Positions 11,005-20,322 of a stretch of DNA of 64,000 nt are shown here, piece after piece. Under the pieces are notes generated by a model. The model was given only the letters and a program-made list of their open reading frames with translations. It did not search any database and was not told the DNA's origin. The DNA lies in assembly GCA_006503475.1 (NCBI GenBank), contig RSEH01000228.1, positions 1 to 64,000 on the forward strand, written 5' to 3'. Numbering within the stretch: position 1 is the first letter of the stretch; each line of letters begins with the position of its first letter. The DNA comes from Stentor roeselii. Its lineage: Eukaryota; Ciliophora; Heterotrichea; Heterotrichida; Stentoridae. The position numbers and the translations under genes are program-made.

Positions 11005-13704
11005 TAACCAATCAGAAATAAGTAATAAATAGGTTAAATATATTAAAGTCTAAGATAATTGATAGCCAAATGGAAAGGACCGATTTGAGTTTAAGAAACC
11101 TAAATTTGCAGTTGAAGAGTATTTCAATGAAAAAACCGATACTAGACTTTGAAAAATGACATAGAGATTCATAGGATCGATAATTTAAAGAGATATCAAA
11201 TATAAAAATCAAAATAGTTGCTAAGAGGTTATCAAAATCGGCCAGAACAGATCATAAGTACTTGAAATATGCAAATTTTGAGATTATTACCAAAATCAAT
11301 TTGAAGCACAAAATAATTTATATAATTCTCATATCTGTATAAAAATCTTATAAAATTAAACTCACGATAAGGTCTCTTTATCTAAAACCTAAAGTAATGA
11401 TTGAGATCTTCCAAGATTTCTTTGCGATATCATCGTTTCAACAAGATTTAGAAAACTTAATGCAAAAATTTAAACTTAAATAGAAGATTGAATTTAAATT
11501 AACTCCAATAATCACTCCCTCTCGTTGGAATCGAAAGGTAAAAAAATTCAAAGATTTCAAAAAGTTTTAAAGCAAAATCTTATCTACTTATTTCAATAAT
11601 TTTTTGTATTAACTTAAAACTTTTTTAAAATCTCTAAAATATTATTCATTGATTCGAACGAGAAATTCTTCTAGTTTTAATAAGTTAATAGAAGTAAATC
11701 TTTTATTAGTAAAGTAGATGGTGAGTGTTAGTTTTAAGTCTGTGAAGACTTATTTCATTAAAATAGAATTCTCGAATGAATTTTCTAACTTCAATAAAAA
11801 TATTGTAATATTAAATACTGAAATTATCATAAATTTTTGAATACTAAATATAAAGGGTAATTGTTGAAATGTTATATATGAAAACATAAATAGCTATATT
11901 ATTTTGTAGAAAAATATGGAGACTAATTGTTGAAAAAGTAGACATGAAAACAAAAAATGACTATATTATTTTGTAGACAAAATATGTAGCCCAATTGCTG
12001 ACATAGTTGAAATTAAAATACAAATTGATTCTATTATTTAAAATTTTGTAGATCTAAAATTGATTTTATTATTATGTAGATAATATTTCTATCCTGATTG
12101 CTGGTTTATTAGACATGAAAATTAAAATTGATCGATTATTTGGATCTTATAGGTATTGAATAAAGATCCACTCTTAAAATTATTATATTGATCTAAAGAT
12201 TAATTTGCTTTTGATTGAATAATTATCTACTTTCAATTCCAAAAGGACTTCTAAGTTTAAAAGATAATTAACTATTGTGAAATCCTTTGTTTGGTATGAT
12301 TTTTATAAATTTTTTTTTCTATTTTTTCTAGAAGAATATATGAATCTGTAAAATTAGATATTAGTATGAATTTCTCAGTGATTAAGTTGCATCTTGGAAT
12401 TGTTTATATTAAGGCTTGATTTCTTTGAATTAGATATTAAATTCTAGGATATTTGAAAATAATACCTCATTTAACCTAAATTACACAATTTGTAGTTTTC
12501 ATAGTATATTATTTAAAATTATTACAGAAGATTAAAATTTAGGAATAATATTTGAAAATAAATATTCAAATAAAGGTAAAAATTTAGCGAGGAGCAGTAA
12601 TATTTAAAGAAAAACTTAGATTATCATCAAATATTTAATAAAATATTAATATCATCATAGTGAGGCAAGTTTGTTTAATCTAAAATCTTCGATAATTAAT
12701 TGAATTCGAAATATATACTGAAGAAAAATATTCAGATAAAATTAAGTAATAAATAAGAATACACAACATTTAAAGATACTATGATACAATGCTCGAAACG
12801 TTCTTGCAACTTGTGAAAAATACTTAATTCATTAGTGTTTATTTACTGCTCAGCTTATTTTATCATGATTATATTTTGGATCTATAGAGTTTATGTTTTT
12901 CTTGTTTTGTTTGTATTAAATATATTTAGCTTTAAATCAACTTAAGTGTTTTTATTTACTTAATTGTTCTTTATTGCAGTTTCCAGTCACTTATCCTCAG
13001 CTAAAAGAATGGTTTTCTTACTTTTTTAAGATTTCAATGTGCAAGCTAGATCAAGAGCATTTTTCTGTGATTTTTATAATGATAAGAGTTTTTTTTCCTA
13101 CCAGTATCATTTAAATAAAGGTGTCTTTCAGGTAACTATCGAGATTCCTTTTGTTTAATTTTAAATAAAATTCACAAAATTTTACCTTCTGATTATCAGG
13201 CTGATTCCGCAATTTTCAAGGAATTATATATTTTATATTAAATATTGTTGTTGGGTTGTCTCCGACTGATCATAAGATAACTTTGACTTATGGAAGTAAA
13301 ACTATAAAACATTGCCGCATTCAAATCAGGGATATAATCATCACCTTGGACTTTAATATATTATTGAATGTATTATTGGTTATTAAACTATTCAAAAGAC
13401 TAAGTTGAATATTTTCACAAGGTTAAATTGAAAATTTTCAGTTATCAGTTTAAATAAAACTTTTCAACGCTAACCAACAGATCTCTGAAAATGAAATTGA
13501 AAGCAATTCTACTCCCTTAATAAGAAAGTCACTTAAATGTAAATTTATAAATAAACTAGCCCTAAACTTATCAATTTCTAATTAATTCAGATTGCTAGAA
13601 ACCTATACTGACAAAACTATCTCCAAACAAAAATTTCAATCTATTTCAATCAAAACCTAAATTCTTCTTATTTCAATAATCATTAAAAAATTTCGCAAGT
13701 TCAT
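11005..13704. other. Gene-poor island, right part
   Basis: These 2.7 kb are very AT-rich and contain no open frame that looks like protein. The only structure I see is the diverged ~66-bp repeat at 11859-12160. The last ~150 bp before 13705 presumably hold the promoter of the pseudokinase gene. Confidence 0.65.
11859..12160. repeat. Diverged ~66-bp tandem repeat, about 4 copies
   Basis: Copies start with AATTG(T/C)TG-like sequence at 11859, 11925, 11993 and about 12096, and include TATTATTTTGTAGA-like and GACATGAAAA-like blocks. Spacings are 66, 68 and about 103 bp; the long one contains an extra partial duplication. The region is noncoding and extremely AT-rich. Confidence 0.6.
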
Positions 13705-14799
13705 ATGAAAGACAATGTGAAGGGCAGCGAAACCGAAGACCTTCCATCGCCAAAGTTTCTTTCAACCCTTCTCGAATCCACTGAAACCCTAGACGAGTTC
13801 CAATCCTTTTCAATCTTCACAGATCTTTGCATAAATCTTTCGCCCTTACATCAATCCGGTTCAATCCACAGCAAGATAAATCCAAAGTCAATCGAGTTAT
13901 CCTTCCAACAACAAAAGCCATCAGCATTTCTTCCAAGTCCTTCAAAACACTTAGAACCAGGAGATGATCTTCAATATCAATCTCCAGAAGTATTAAAAGG
14001 TGGGCAGCCCTCATGTAAAAGCGACATCTGGTCGCTAGGAGTAGTTCTTTACGAGATGCTCCACGGCCACCCTCCGTTCCAAGGTAGAAGTGCGAGGCTT
14101 CTGGTACGGAGCATATCACAGCGAGGGTACTCCTTCAGCCCGAGTCTTTCAAATTCAGTAAAAAAGCTTCTTTGCGACCTTCTCACAGAAGACCCCAGCC
14201 ATCGTCCTAATGTGAAAAAAGTTCTTCAATATCAGTGGGTCCAGGACTACTTCTCACCCAAACTCAAAAAACATTGGCAAGTGCAACATGAAGACCTGGG
14301 AAATGGAAACATCGTCGATACCGTCGGAATGATCGTCATCGTCCAATTCGGTCATCGAGAAACAGAATTCATTGAAAACGAGTTGGTTCGTAATTCAATG
14401 ATCGTTGATGAAAACGGCAATATTTTTGTGGATAACTTAAAAAAACTCAAGGACCAAAAGGAAAGTTCTAAACATCTTTCAGTTAATCAATCGAAACTCA
14501 AATCTGCAATTAGGTCTGCTGGAAGCTCCAGGGCTAACTCGCCCACTGTGAGATTTGATTTGAATTTGAAAATTTTTGGAGATGAAACTGTTAAAAGTCC
14601 CACTTGTCGTAATAATAAACCTCCGAAAAGTCCAGCGAAGGAAGAAGTTAAAGTTTCTTTGAAGCCTCGAAGGGAAAGTCGACAGGACTATGAAGGAATC
14701 ACACTTTCTCCATGTCAGAGTCCAGTGGTATCGAGAAGGCTCTCGGCTCCTAGAAGCAGGTTTTTACAGAACTTTAGGGAAAATCATTCGAAGAGTTAA
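13705..14799 (+). CDS. Atypical pseudokinase lacking an N-lobe
   Basis: A 364-aa protein. Residues about 50-190 match only the C-lobe of a Ser/Thr protein kinase: YQSPEVLKGG replaces the APE motif (about residue 91), DIWSLGVVLYEML is the F-helix motif (about 107), and RPNVKKVL carries the conserved Arg. The position of the HRD/catalytic loop reads HSKINPKSIEL, so the catalytic Asp is absent; I see no DFG, Gly-loop or VAIK lysine. Catalysis is therefore unlikely. The C terminus is Ser/Lys/Arg-rich and probably disordered. No upstream exon with an N-lobe is apparent; the 5' flank is AT-rich. A scaffold role is inferred. It converges on the SIAH gene with a 10-bp gap. Confidence 0.75.
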   Translation: MKDNVKGSETEDLPSPKFLSTLLESTETLDEFQSFSIFTDLCINLSPLHQSGSIHSKINPKSIELSFQQQKPSAFLPSPSKHLEPGDDLQYQSPEVLKGGQPSCKSDIWSLGVVLYEMLHGHPPFQGRSARLLVRSISQRGYSFSPSLSNSVKKLLCDLLTEDPSHRPNVKKVLQYQWVQDYFSPKLKKHWQVQHEDLGNGNIVDTVGMIVIVQFGHRETEFIENELVRNSMIVDENGNIFVDNLKKLKDQKESSKHLSVNQSKLKSAIRSAGSSRANSPTVRFDLNLKIFGDETVKSPTCRNNKPPKSPAKEEVKVSLKPRRESRQDYEGITLSPCQSPVVSRRLSAPRSRFLQNFRENHSKS

Positions 14800-14809
14800 A
14801 ATGAATAGA

Positions 14810-15592
14810 TTAAACGAAAGACTTCTTAAAAGGTAACACCTCGACTTTTATTGTGAGTCTCTTGTAGCCTTCGTCTAGACCTTCTGCGGGTTCTAAAAAG
14901 AATTTTTCGATTTCAGAGATATTCATGTGAAGAGGCATACTTTTTACTTTTCGGTATTTCTTGACACTTGTCGTCATTAATTTGTAAGATGTTTTTTGAG
15001 AGGCATTGCCGATAGTGAGTCTGAGTCGTAATGGTTCTTCCTGTATGTTATAAACCCATAAAAAGAAGAAGTTTTTATTGCTTATTGACTGATTGAGCAC
15101 TTGTCTTCCATTAAAATTCCAAATACTGAAGCCCCAGTCAGCATCTTTCCAAGTTTTCGAGTTCCATCCTCTAGTTCCACAGTCTTCCATATTAAACTCC
15201 TTGATAGAATGCGTCGTTTTTAAATGTGAGCAAAGATCAAGTCCTTTCCAAAGACAGTCAGGGAGGGTGCAGTCAATAAACGGGTTGAATCGACAAATGT
15301 TTTCATGTTCTAGTCTTTCAGAAAGCTTGAAGGATTCACTGCATCCATCGAATTTGCACTTGATGGTGATATTTTCTAGAATCTTTTCTAAAGAATAGTT
15401 TCTCAAATCACCTGAAAAATTACTGCGACAGATAGGACAGACCTTTAAACTCACCCGTTCTGATCGTGAACACTGAGGACATATCGAGTGCCCATTAGTG
15501 CACTGATAAACAGGAGCACAGAGTAAATCCATGCAAACAGGACACTCAAGACAAGAGTTGATATTGAATCCAAGTACTACTGATTCATTCAT
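14810..15592 (-). CDS. SIAH/Sina-type E3 ubiquitin ligase
   Basis: 260 aa with the full order of the SIAH family. A RING finger occupies residues 15-60 (CPVCMDLL, NGHSICPQC, VCPICRSNF). A SIAH-type double zinc finger follows at residues 75-130 (CKFDGCSESF, ENICRFNPF, LKTTHSI). The rest is a beta-rich Sina/TRAF-like substrate-binding domain. Known members dimerise and ubiquitinate target proteins for proteasomal degradation. All zinc ligands appear present. The length is close to animal and plant SIAH (about 280-330 aa). Target unknown. Confidence 0.92.
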   Translation of the reverse strand: MNESVVLGFNINSCLECPVCMDLLCAPVYQCTNGHSICPQCSRSERVSLKVCPICRSNFSGDLRNYSLEKILENITIKCKFDGCSESFKLSERLEHENICRFNPFIDCTLPDCLWKGLDLCSHLKTTHSIKEFNMEDCGTRGWNSKTWKDADWGFSIWNFNGRQVLNQSISNKNFFFLWVYNIQEEPLRLRLTIGNASQKTSYKLMTTSVKKYRKVKSMPLHMNISEIEKFFLEPAEGLDEGYKRLTIKVEVLPFKKSFV

Positions 15593-15611
15593 TTAATACA
15601 AAAGATATTAA

Positions 15612-16997
15612 TTAACCTATTGTCTTTCGTGCATCAATGCTTTTCATAGTAAGCCAGTTATTCGAGTGGGTTCCTAAAACAATGCTATGTGCCCGAGTGT
15701 CATTTTTAATGACATGCACAGGAGAGCTCTTATGAGTGAACTCAGATTTCGCAGTGCTCATCATGCTCACTTCGTCGTTTCCGAAAGAGTAATGAGCGAT
15801 TTTCAACTCATTCAAGAATTTCTCATCCACCTGCTGCCGAGGACCAGTCGAGCTTCCATATCCTCGATTCACTGGCTGGTACTTCGTCGACGTGCTTCCA
15901 AAGGAAAAGTGTCGCTTTTTGATATCCTCTGAGGTGAAATCATCTAAACGGTTCTGGTTATTCCCTGCATATCTTTTGTAATTATCTTGAGTCGTCGTCT
16001 TGCCCTTCATATCATCAAAGCCCATGACAACAAACGATCCTTTATAAGGATAGTCAGCTTTTTCCACCTTGTAAAAACTGCTGTTTGTTTTATTCGAAGT
16101 TTCCCAGATGTTTTTAGAAGTTCCAAGTTTTACACTTGTCATTTTAGTCTCTGGTAAAATCTGACTGGGGTCTTTTACTTGCGTGTTTGAATAGACTGAC
16201 TGGTGAATTGTTTTGTGGTCGCGTCCGTCAGCTCCTAACATGAAGTGACAGTCAAGCATGTCGTCAATAGTTTTAGTGGAATAGGTCAAGTCGTTCAAAG
16301 GCTTCGGCGTGAAAAGATGACTGTTAAGTGTTTTGAATGAAGGCTTATGACCGCCGAGGTTTAAGGTGTACTTGTTCGGCGAGTAGTACCTCGGCTTGCA
16401 TTCGCTGAAACTGTCTTGGAAGGCCTCGTCGTGGGAAGTTCGGTATTTTACTTCTTTATTGCCGATGTAATAGTGGTTTTTCTTGTGCTCGTCTCGGATT
16501 GTGTCTCTCTCGACTTTCACGTTTGATGGATTTTTTGCTGGGTATGAACTCTTCGTTATTGACACTCGACCTGGAGATGAACTGCCAAAGGTGAAGTTTA
16601 TTTTACGGTTCTGGTCGAGATATGTCCTGAAATCGTGAGGTCTGAAGTTTTCGTGCTTTTTAATGAACTCTGAAGCCGTTGTATTGAAATTAGAACCGTC
16701 GGTTCCTAGGTCGAAGTGGTGCTTGCTTGTCTCAAGCCTACTTATTCCGCTGTAGCCTCGGTCATTAGATCTACTCGATGACTTATATCGAGACTTTGCT
16801 TCAGACTCGCTTGTTTCTTTCGATGTCCCGAATATAAAGTGGGTGGCAGTTGAAGTAAGTGAACTATCCACAGCAGCTGAGCAAGCCCTTGGTGGATCAT
16901 AAGCTCTTCCATAAGCCGTCTTATATTCCGGTGAGTGTTTCCCGATATAAAAGTTAGTTTTTCTCAATTCCTTCGACTTGGCCTTGTGAAACTCCAT
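15612..16997 (-). CDS. Twelve-repeat protein, probably axonemal
   Basis: 461 aa built almost entirely from about 12 degenerate repeats of roughly 35-40 residues. The core is an aromatic/hydrophobic pair, a hydrophobic residue, Gly, then an aromatic and Thr a few residues later and a closing aromatic, for example NFYIGKHSPEYKTAY, HHFDLGTDGSNFNT, HYYIGNKEVKYRTS, HFSFGSTSTKYQ, SIVLGTHSNNWLT. There are no membrane segments. Such short basic repeats are typical of microtubule-inner or axonemal proteins, but I cannot name the family. It starts 56 bp from the divergent start of the EF-hand/IQ gene, suggesting a shared promoter. Confidence 0.75.
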   Translation of the reverse strand: MEFHKAKSKELRKTNFYIGKHSPEYKTAYGRAYDPPRACSAAVDSSLTSTATHFIFGTSKETSESEAKSRYKSSSRSNDRGYSGISRLETSKHHFDLGTDGSNFNTTASEFIKKHENFRPHDFRTYLDQNRKINFTFGSSSPGRVSITKSSYPAKNPSNVKVERDTIRDEHKKNHYYIGNKEVKYRTSHDEAFQDSFSECKPRYYSPNKYTLNLGGHKPSFKTLNSHLFTPKPLNDLTYSTKTIDDMLDCHFMLGADGRDHKTIHQSVYSNTQVKDPSQILPETKMTSVKLGTSKNIWETSNKTNSSFYKVEKADYPYKGSFVVMGFDDMKGKTTTQDNYKRYAGNNQNRLDDFTSEDIKKRHFSFGSTSTKYQPVNRGYGSSTGPRQQVDEKFLNELKIAHYSFGNDEVSMMSTAKSEFTHKSSPVHVIKNDTRAHSIVLGTHSNNWLTMKSIDARKTIG

Positions 16998-17053
16998 TAA
17001 TAATGGACTTCAGCTTGCCAGATTAAAGTCTATTGAAATCCTTTTATCTAAAT
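16998..17053. promoter_or_regulatory. 56-bp divergent intergenic region
   Basis: It separates the start codons of the 12-repeat protein (minus) and the EF-hand/IQ protein (plus). All promoter and 5' leader sequence for both must fit here or overlap coding sequence. I see no recognisable motif. Confidence 0.5.
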
Positions 17054-19522
17054 ATGGCTGCGGCTGAATCAGAAGAACTCGAGGCTTACCACGAGTCAAT
17101 AATCAACAAGTACAAACAATCTGGCGTCTCATCTTTGACCCCAAGTGAAGTTTGTCTGACATTTTTGTCGCCTTCCTGGGAGTTCGACTTCCAAAAAGCC
17201 TGTAAAACTTCTTGGTTTTCAGTAGTCTCTGGGTACAAAAGCACTCTTTCACTTCATTTAAAGAACTCATCAGCTGAGCACTTGAAAGCAAAAGAGCAAG
17301 AAAATGTGATTTTAAGACAACAGGCAGGGAAAAAGTTCTTAGAGTGTCTTGACATGGCAACCAAGACAAAAGTAGGAAAACTTTCAGATCCGACATTAAA
17401 AGACGATGCGATTTTAGAAAGACTTAAAGACCTTCTTAGCAAGAAAAACGTGTCGATGATAAACCATCTCTTGAAGTTCGACTCAAATCACGACGGAATG
17501 ATGAACAAATCTGAATTCGTCACAGCCCTCGAGTCGCTAAGTCTCTCGCCGCAAGACATAGTCGCCTTGATCCGCATCGCCGGGTACCGTCCAGGGGTGG
17601 ACCTGATTCCGATCTCAGGTTTTTCTGACTTCCTGACACGTCGAGGCGAGGACCGTAAAAAAGAAGAATACGCTTTATTCACCAAGCTCTTAAACGCGTT
17701 AACTGCTCAGAACAGGTCTCTTGAAAAGGCCTTTTTACTTCTTGACACTAACAAGGACGGAGTCGTTACCATCGACGAGTTCCGCGCAGAACTCAGTAAA
17801 ATGTCGGCAGGGTTCAACTTCGCTGAATGCAAAGAAGTCTTCACTGTCATCGACAAAGACCGAAGTGGCTCCATCTCGCTTGAAGAGCTAAAAGGAAAAC
17901 TTGCAGTCCTTCTTCCAGCTTCAGTGAAAAAAGAAACGAAAAAAGCAGGAAGTCTTCTTACAGTCAACGTGCTTAAAGGACAGAAGTTTAAACCAGGAAG
18001 TAGAACAGTTAAAGTCAAGTTCGGCACAGCGGAGTTCACGTCTCAGTCACTGGCAGATGCGAATCCTGAGTTTAAATTTAAAAACCTCTTCGAAATCACG
18101 GAAGCCAGTCCTAAAGAAATCGAGTTCGAAGTGTTTTCAGGGAAAAAGTCAGAAGGCAAGGCCGTGATTCTTACCTCTGAAGTCACTAAAGCTGCTGAAT
18201 TGAAAAAAAAACTTGATATCTTCGCATCCAGCAAGGCAGTCATCGGGACTCTCTTCATAAAAGCGACTATTACTGAAGTTGAAAGCAATGAGTCTTCACC
18301 AACAAGGGGTTCTCTTCTTGTCACTCTTGTCAAAGGTGACTTGCTGGACTTGAAGTTGCAGGTGTTTGACAGGATTTACACTATAAATGCTTCGAGTGTT
18401 GCCAAGACTATCACTGTGTCTCCATTGCCGAGGCCTTCAACTCAGCGATTTGTTTTAGCCACGAGTCTTGAAAAACCTGAACATGACTTAGACCTGGCTG
18501 AAATGATTCAAAACAACGGGTTGACTCCTGTTGAGTTCAGGTTTGGAACTAAAAAGGTCTTTATACAAGTCGTCTGGGAAGACTTCGACGAACAGGACGA
18601 GTTGGAACATCGAGCTGCTGCGAAAATTCAGAAAATGTGGAGAATTTACTCAGTCTTGCATAGCACTAGACTGAAAAGTCGCAGAATCATGGTGAATAAA
18701 AAAGTGGTCAGTTATTTTGATAGAAGGTATCTACTTGTTGTTTATAAGGTTGCAAGGAATTTGGAAATTGAAGTTCATCCTGCTGATGCCAATGTTGGAG
18801 TTGATACCGTTTTGAGTTTGAATAGGTTTCCTCAACAGGATTTGAATGATTTGATTCCGACGGTTTCTTTGAAACCTGACTTTCGACTTGCTTCGGTTAT
18901 TGAAAAGGTGGTGCTTAGAGGGCATCTTTATTTGGAATTTTCACAGTTTAAAGGATTGCATGAATCTTTGATTGTTTTTAATCTTGAAAAATCGTCATTT
19001 GCTGTCAATCCGAAAGAAAAAAATCATGTTGAGTTCTTTAATTTGAGTTTTAAACAGGTACCGAAGGAAATTGAGGTCAATGCTGTGACTAGTCATTCTA
19101 AAGTTATAATCGGACATGGGCAACTCTTTTGGATGCATTCTATTAACAACAAGGAAGAGTGGACCAGTAACATTCTTGTAACCCTGAACAACAATTCCAG
19201 TTTCATAGTCAAAGCAAGGTGGGAAGGACTTGACGACTTATCCAAAGAAGAAGAAGCCGCGATTCTTATTCAAAAACACTGGAGAGCGAAAAAGGAAAGA
19301 GAAGAAATGAAGCTGAGACTAAGAAAAAATTCATTAATTGCAAGAAAAGTTGTAATTCAGGACAAGAAGATGTATCTGGTGTCAGTTAGAGAAGTCAACA
19401 ATCAGTGGGTTGCACAGTACAACCCAGCAAACAACCCTCAAGTCCCGCTTTTTGAAGTGGAAAAAGAAGTCACTTTCCCGATAATGGAAAACGTGAGTGA
19501 ATTATTTGCTAGGTTAGGGTAA
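17054..19522 (+). CDS. EF-hand, C2-like and IQ-motif protein
   Basis: 822 aa from the ATG at 17054 (MAAAESEELEAY); upstream in-frame codons have no ATG. Three EF-hands: FDSNHDGMMNKSEF (about residue 141), LDTNKDGVVTIDEF (about 229) and IDKDRSGSISLEEL (about 265); all keep acidic ligands and the central Gly, so Ca binding is likely. Beta-rich, C2-like segments follow (about 300-500). Two IQ motifs, AAAKIQKMWRIY (about 520) and AAILIQKHWRAKKERE (about 733), should bind calmodulin or centrin. Each IQ motif is followed by a beta-rich module with a pattern like RRYLLVVYKV or KMYLVSVREV, also present in the TPR/IQ protein at 23557. A Ca-responsive cytoskeletal or cortical scaffold is inferred. Confidence 0.85.
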   Translation: MAAAESEELEAYHESIINKYKQSGVSSLTPSEVCLTFLSPSWEFDFQKACKTSWFSVVSGYKSTLSLHLKNSSAEHLKAKEQENVILRQQAGKKFLECLDMATKTKVGKLSDPTLKDDAILERLKDLLSKKNVSMINHLLKFDSNHDGMMNKSEFVTALESLSLSPQDIVALIRIAGYRPGVDLIPISGFSDFLTRRGEDRKKEEYALFTKLLNALTAQNRSLEKAFLLLDTNKDGVVTIDEFRAELSKMSAGFNFAECKEVFTVIDKDRSGSISLEELKGKLAVLLPASVKKETKKAGSLLTVNVLKGQKFKPGSRTVKVKFGTAEFTSQSLADANPEFKFKNLFEITEASPKEIEFEVFSGKKSEGKAVILTSEVTKAAELKKKLDIFASSKAVIGTLFIKATITEVESNESSPTRGSLLVTLVKGDLLDLKLQVFDRIYTINASSVAKTITVSPLPRPSTQRFVLATSLEKPEHDLDLAEMIQNNGLTPVEFRFGTKKVFIQVVWEDFDEQDELEHRAAAKIQKMWRIYSVLHSTRLKSRRIMVNKKVVSYFDRRYLLVVYKVARNLEIEVHPADANVGVDTVLSLNRFPQQDLNDLIPTVSLKPDFRLASVIEKVVLRGHLYLEFSQFKGLHESLIVFNLEKSSFAVNPKEKNHVEFFNLSFKQVPKEIEVNAVTSHSKVIIGHGQLFWMHSINNKEEWTSNILVTLNNNSSFIVKARWEGLDDLSKEEEAAILIQKHWRAKKEREEMKLRLRKNSLIARKVVIQDKKMYLVSVREVNNQWVAQYNPANNPQVPLFEVEKEVTFPIMENVSELFARLG

Positions 19523-19765
19523 TTTACTTCCGAAAACTCAATTTCTTGTCAAAGATTAAAAAATACTTCAATCAAAATGCGATTTAATTATTTTAATATC
19601 TTGAAATAGTTTTTTCGCATTTAATTGATAATTCTTGTCATAATCACGAAATAAAACTTTTCAGTGTTTAATCCAAATATCTAGAAATCCTTATTTCACT
19701 TCAAATCAAAATCCTGAAAATCAAAAACCAAATCAAGTTAAAAATTATTCTCTATAATATATTAA

Positions 19766-20206
19766 ATGCTGAAACTGAAGCCATTACCAGGAAGACCTCC
19801 CATCAGAAGTAAATCAACAACCAAGAAGCCAAATACAAGAAAAAGCATATCTCAATCTTCATTCCACCCAAAGAACTACCCATTAATAACCGACTGCGGG
19901 TTACTCAAATCAACGAATAGTCATCCACTTCTATCAGACCCGAACTCGTTAACAAGCACTTACACAAAAATCTGCATGGCAGATTTCTTAGGAGAACACA
20001 ACACTTCCTTCATCGAGCACAAAAAAATCCTTTTTCCAGTCCGAATGCAAGTGAAACGGAAAGTGTTTTGCGAAGAAATCCATGAAAAAAGAAACCTAAG
20101 AAGACCGACGACTCCTCACATGATGGACCAGCATCTAAAATTAAGAATGATTATCGAGAAGAGAAACAACAGTCATGAAAGTTTCAAATCAGGAGGTTTC
20201 GAGTAA
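19766..20206 (+). CDS. Small basic hypothetical protein
   Basis: 146 aa, very basic at the N terminus (MLKLKPLPGRPPIRSKS) with Ser/Thr/Lys-rich sequence and a helical C terminus. No domain or signal peptide recognised. It is preceded by a 243-bp gap after the EF-hand/IQ gene and followed by a 116-bp gap. Codon use resembles neighbouring genes, so I take it as real. Confidence 0.6.
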   Translation: MLKLKPLPGRPPIRSKSTTKKPNTRKSISQSSFHPKNYPLITDCGLLKSTNSHPLLSDPNSLTSTYTKICMADFLGEHNTSFIEHKKILFPVRMQVKRKVFCEEIHEKRNLRRPTTPHMMDQHLKLRMIIEKRNNSHESFKSGGFE

Positions 20207-20322
20207 TAAACAATCTGTATTTTAATTAAACTTAGAATATCTACAATTATCAAGTTCTTTCAATTTCTACTAAAAGTAAGAAAAAGTTTTTTATATGTTA
20301 AGATTTTTTGTCATCCACATAA

